From Streptomyces sp. SCSIO 75703 (GTDB taxonomy: Bacteria > Actinomycetota > Actinomycetes > Streptomycetales > Streptomycetaceae): 64,000 nt of DNA. The DNA is taken from assembly GCF_036607905.1 (NCBI RefSeq), contig NZ_CP144555.1:1550001-1614000 (forward strand), given 5' to 3'. This document shows positions 60,859-64,000 of this stretch, in pieces. The translations under genes and the position numbers were made by a program. The notes under the pieces are model-generated. The model did not search any database and was not told the DNA's origin. It saw only the letters and a program-made list of their open reading frames with translations. Position 1 is the stretch's first letter; every line of letters starts with the position of its first letter.

Positions 60859-62040
60859 CTATGCGGCGATCTCCGTGCGGAGCTGGGCCAGGGCACGGGT
60901 GGCAGCCTCATGGATATCGGGGAGCCTGCCAACGGTGGTGCGCTGAACGCGTTGGAGCTGGTGCGGAAGGCGCTGGGCCTGTGCTTCCTGTACAGCCGCG
61001 GCCAGGAGCTGAGTAGCACCGTGGCTGTCGCCGGCGAGAAGGCGGACGCGGCCCGTGGTGATGAGTTCGATGACACGCCACTGAGGTGCGACCGCGATGG
61101 TCGGGGCAGGCGAGGCCGCCTCGGCATGCCGTATCGCATCGCGGGTGCGGCCGGTGGAGATGAGGCCCCGAAGATGGATCTCGTAGAGAGCAGTGGGGTT
61201 GACGAGGCTGGTGTGCTCGACCGTGTCAAGGAGATGGTGGGCCTCACGGACGGCCTGGTCGAACAGCACCGCATTGCCGAGGGCACCGGCGGCACGAGCC
61301 AAGAGCGGCAGCACCGCGGCTCGCTGTTCGGTGCCGGGTGCGGTGGCCGCGGCCTGGTTGAGCCGGTCAATGGCCGCGCCAAGCAGGCCGGCCTTGCGCA
61401 GCTCGTTTCCGTGCATGCGCAGGGCGGTGGTAGTCAGAGCCTGGTCATCGAAGGCGCGCACAACGTCCAGGCTCTTGGCGGTCCAGTGCGCGGCGGTGGC
61501 CAGCCGTTCCTCAGGCAGCACGTTTCCCAGAGCCGTCCCGAGACTCAGCCGGGCGTGCGCAAGGAGCCGGAGGACATTTCGTTCGGTGCTCCCGTCCCGG
61601 GCGCGGGCTTCCAAGCGAGCCACGAGCGGCCACAGTTCAGCGACGGCCTCGGCCGCTCGCCCGCACTGGCGGGCGACCTCGGCGAGCCGCACCGTGGAGG
61701 TGCCGAACTGGATCATCGCCCGGTGGTCGGTGTCGGCCGGGTCGGTGACGCCCAGGACATGCGCGGGCAGAGCGAGTCGCTCGGCGACGTGACGCAGGCT
61801 CCCGACATCGCTCAGATGCCGTTTGCCCAGTTCCAGGGCCGAGATGTAGGTCTTGTCGTAGCCCAGGAGCTCACCAGTCTCCATCTGGCTGGTGCCGTGG
61901 ACGTGCCGGTAGTACTTCAGGATCGAAGCCAGGTCGCGCGTAGCGAGGACAGCCTGAGCCTCCGGCGTCGCCCAGCGCCAGGAGACCAGCCGCGCCGAGC
62001 GGCGCGTGGCCGACCCGGAAACAGAAGTGAAGACGTCCAT
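60859..62040 (-). CDS. XRE-family regulator with TPR-like C-terminus
   Basis: A 393-residue protein. The helix-turn-helix is at residues ~35-95 (LASILKYYRHVHGTSQMETG, ELLGYDKTYISALELGKRHL); the rest is helical repeats (LARAAGALGNAVLFDQAVRE). It starts 6 bp after the Nudix gene stop, so the pair is one operon. It is the second regulator of this kind in 3 kb. Ligand and targets unknown. Confidence 0.75.
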   Translation of the reverse strand: MDVFTSVSGSATRRSARLVSWRWATPEAQAVLATRDLASILKYYRHVHGTSQMETGELLGYDKTYISALELGKRHLSDVGSLRHVAERLALPAHVLGVTDPADTDHRAMIQFGTSTVRLAEVARQCGRAAEAVAELWPLVARLEARARDGSTERNVLRLLAHARLSLGTALGNVLPEERLATAAHWTAKSLDVVRAFDDQALTTTALRMHGNELRKAGLLGAAIDRLNQAAATAPGTEQRAAVLPLLARAAGALGNAVLFDQAVREAHHLLDTVEHTSLVNPTALYEIHLRGLISTGRTRDAIRHAEAASPAPTIAVAPQWRVIELITTGRVRLLAGDSHGATQLLAAAVQEAQAQRLPHQLQRVQRTTVGRLPDIHEAATRALAQLRTEIAA

Positions 62041-62046
62041 GACGGG

Positions 62047-62490
62047 TCACCTTCCGGGGTGGTCGTACCAGGCCGCGATCGACTGCTTGTACCCATCGGG
62101 CATGGTCAGGCCATCGACCTCGTGCCGGTTGAAGAGCCCGATCTCCTTGTGCTCGTGGCTCAGGACCGGCATACGTTCGGGGGACAGGACCGCGCAGCCG
62201 TAGGTGACGATCAGGACCCGGCGGTCGGGAATCGGCTCGTAGATCCAGGTCCCGCCGTCGAGCAGAGGCCCGGCCTTCACCATCCAGCCGCTCTCCTCCG
62301 CCACCTCGCGCTCCAGCGCCGCACCGGGACTCACGTCGGCTGGCGCCGACCCATTACCTGCGGGACCGATCTCCAGCCGACCGCCCGGCAGTTCCCACTC
62401 GCCGCGCTCGTTGTGCAGCAGCAACACGCGTTCGCGGGCATCAAGGGCAACACCCTTGACGGACACTGGCCACAACGACGGCTTGTACAT
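62047..62490 (-). CDS. Nudix hydrolase with an insertion in the Nudix box
   Basis: A 147-residue Nudix-fold protein: VKGVALDARERVLLLHNERG, ELPGGRLEIG and the helix LEREVAEESGW with the EExG residues. Between GGRLEIG and the REVAEE helix there are about ten extra residues (PAGNGSAPADVSPGAA), so the standard 23-residue Nudix box is stretched. ATG 62490 is chosen. It is followed by the XRE gene and is divergent from the TauD-like gene. Substrate unknown. Confidence 0.78.
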   Translation of the reverse strand: MYKPSLWPVSVKGVALDARERVLLLHNERGEWELPGGRLEIGPAGNGSAPADVSPGAALEREVAEESGWMVKAGPLLDGGTWIYEPIPDRRVLIVTYGCAVLSPERMPVLSHEHKEIGLFNRHEVDGLTMPDGYKQSIAAWYDHPGR

Positions 62491-62658
62491 GGGCTGTCCC
62501 TGAGACGTGAGGGCGGGCAGGTCCTTCGGAACGTAGCACCCGTCTGCAAGACGGAGCCGGGCTTGCCGCCTTTGTCCGGATCGACAGTTTGTCGCTTTAC
62601 GCCGCCCGCCGTTCGTCCGGACGCTGGACGTCCAGCCCGATTTCAGAGGAGCACGTCG

Positions 62659-63432
62659 ATGAAGACCCGATCGCTCACCCTGTTCGAGGCACACGCCGCG
62701 CCCCTCATCAGCGGTTTCGACCGAACCACCACCGTGATGGAACTCCTGCGGACTCGGGGAATCGCCACCGTCGACGGTCTGAACACCCGGGCCGCAGTTC
62801 TCGCCTTCGCCCGGCAGGTGATGACGCTGGTGCCGCACCCGGACAGCGACTCGGATCGGTTGACCACCATTCGTGACAGAGGCGCCGCCTCCCGCCGCCC
62901 CGGGCTAGCGGGGCTGGGCACTGGAGAACTCCTCGCGCACACCGAGCGCTCCAGCCTCCCCCGTCCGCCTCGCCTGATGCTCCTGGTCTGCCAGCAGCCC
63001 GCCGCCTCTGGTGGGGACGTGCTCCTGACCGACGGCCGCGCCCTGCACGCCCTCCTCCTGGAACACGCGCCCCGGGCCCTGGAGATGCTGGCCCTGCCTG
63101 GTACCGCCTACTACGGCGACGGCGGCGGACACCCCTCTCAGATCTTCACCCGTCACCGAGGCAAGCGGGTCTCCATCCGCCTGCGCCAGGATGCCCTCGC
63201 CGCGTTCAGCCCTCTCCTCACCCCGCACCTGCCCCACCTCCGCACGGCGATCGAAGCGCTCCAACAACGCATCACTCTCGACGTCGGCCAGGGCTACCTG
63301 ATCGACAACAGCCGCTGGCTCCACGCCCGCACCGGCTTCTACGGCGACCGCGTGTGTCTGCGCGCCCTGGGCGACCCCCGCACCCCGATACCCCCGGGCT
63401 TCCCGTTCCAGACCCACTGCCCCGCGCCGTGA
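62659..63432 (+). CDS. TauD/TfdA-like 2-oxoglutarate-dependent oxygenase
   Basis: A 257-residue Fe(II)/2-oxoglutarate oxygenase of the TauD fold. The HxE pair is LAHTERSSLPRPP (about residue 94), then LVCQQPAASGGDVLLTDGRA, and the distal His is in YLIDNSRWLHARTGF with an Arg downstream (GDRVCLRALG). ATG 62659 follows AGAGGAGCACGTCG. It is divergent from the Nudix gene, so it may be regulated by the XRE proteins nearby. Such enzymes hydroxylate amino acids or small metabolites; no partner biosynthetic genes are visible. Confidence 0.78.
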   Translation: MKTRSLTLFEAHAAPLISGFDRTTTVMELLRTRGIATVDGLNTRAAVLAFARQVMTLVPHPDSDSDRLTTIRDRGAASRRPGLAGLGTGELLAHTERSSLPRPPRLMLLVCQQPAASGGDVLLTDGRALHALLLEHAPRALEMLALPGTAYYGDGGGHPSQIFTRHRGKRVSIRLRQDALAAFSPLLTPHLPHLRTAIEALQQRITLDVGQGYLIDNSRWLHARTGFYGDRVCLRALGDPRTPIPPGFPFQTHCPAP

Positions 63433-63662
63433 CGAACGGGCCCGCCGACACCTAGCGGCCGAACGCTGCCGCGGAGCGACCCGTACGACACGGTCTCGCC
63501 GCAGGCACAGTCCCCGGCCGCCTTGATCAGTCCAAAACCGCCCGGAGGAAGGCAACGTGGCTTTCGACGTCGCATTAGCTCACCCGGCGCCGATAGGGAA
63601 ACGCCTTCAAGCACAGATGGTGACCGTATTTGTCCCTTGTCGGGACCGAGAAGGGGAGCTGA

Positions 63663-64000
63663 TGAACGTGCATTCCTCCGACGCCGCTCTTCAGCGGCCG
63701 GACGAAGTCCTTGACGTGGCGGTTCAGAGTCTCGTTGGTCCCCATCCCAGTGCCCCGGTCGAAACCGTGCCGATCTCGGATCGGAGGCGTGCCTTCGAAA
63801 TTGTGGCGGTGTACCCGGCGGAGGTGGCAGCGATCTCGCGGGGCCGGCGCGAGCTTCACGAGTTGATGGTGCTGACGGGACTGGCGGCCATCGCGGACGC
63901 TGTTGCTCTGGGAGCCCATGAGCTGATGGCAAATGCAGTGATTCACGGGTGCCGCCATCAGGCGGCGAAGGCGTTCACGGTGAAGGTCACCCACTCCAGC
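63663..64000 (+). CDS. RsbW-like ATP-binding protein, N-terminal part
   Basis: ATG 63663 follows GAGAAGGGGAG. The visible 112 residues include FEIVAVYPAEVAAISRGRRE and the N-box ALGAHELMANAVIHG of the HATPase_c_2/anti-sigma kinase family common in Streptomyces. The frame is open at the window edge, so the G-boxes are not seen. The product is likely a small regulatory ATPase. Confidence 0.65.

Noticed and set aside
60808..63432. A very long plus-strand frame leading into the TauD-like gene
   Set aside because: Its first two thirds are antisense to two well-supported minus-strand genes (XRE and Nudix); the oxygenase starts at ATG 62659 with its own ribosome-binding site.

Overview
The window is high-GC actinobacterial DNA, almost certainly from a Streptomyces accessory region. 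Reasons: strong GC bias at third codon positions, GTG starts and 4-bp stop/start overlaps, ECF sigma factors, a near-complete streptothricin cluster ending in a nourseothricin-type acetyltransferase, and many remnants of insertion sequences and integrative elements. No rRNA, intact tRNA or CRISPR array was seen.

Layout. (1) 1-4.6 kb: a terephthalate catabolic operon entered inside the oxygenase large subunit (large subunit, small subunit, diol dehydrogenase, reductase, MFS importer). (2) 4.7-8.4 kb: a ribbon-helix-helix protein, two paralogous NmrA-type oxidoreductases around an AraC regulator, and a decayed regulator. (3) 8.4-12.6 kb: an operon of ECF sigma factor, zinc anti-sigma/membrane protein, ABC ATPase and two membrane proteins. 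(4) 12.6-15.1 kb: an IS3 remnant, then an ECF41 sigma factor with a carboxymuconolactone-decarboxylase-like gene and a divergent DoxX-like gene. The intergenic region carries two exact matches to the ECF41 promoter, one facing each way. (5) 15.3-19.3 kb: a frameshifted IS630 element, a tRNA-like remnant, a gene broken by a small palindromic repeat, and hypothetical genes.

(6) 19.8-47.7 kb: a complete-looking 21-gene streptothricin cluster. Arginine hydroxylase plus PLP cyclase supply streptolidine. Lysine 2,3-aminomutase makes beta-lysine. Two stand-alone adenylation proteins and a thiolation-condensation protein build and transfer the beta-lysine chain. A dehydrogenase-epimerase fusion, a PIG-L deacetylase, a glycosyltransferase and a carbamoyltransferase fit the gulosamine part. 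A heterodimeric ABC exporter and the acetyltransferase fit export and self-resistance. The cluster lies between two direct repeats (19.18 and 48.67 kb). Each repeat carries the last ~22 codons of an RNA methyltransferase-like gene and is followed by 11-bp-phased GCGTCA repeats. I read them as attachment-site scars, which would make the cluster the cargo of a former integrative element.

(7) 47.9-57.4 kb: a mobile-element graveyard. It holds a caspase-like pseudogene, an IS110 element, a frameshifted hypothetical gene, two integrase/excisionase modules, a recombinase-like protein that has lost catalytic residues, a tRNA-Arg(UCU) 3' remnant, and a 58-bp repeat with an internal hairpin found twice. 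(8) 57.4-64 kb: an IS5-type element, then a HAD hydrolase and an XRE-TPR regulator with a 22-bp palindromic operator candidate, a second XRE regulator with a Nudix protein, a divergent TauD-like oxygenase, and the start of an RsbW-like ATPase cut by the window end.

All functions are inferred from motifs and remembered families; no search was run.
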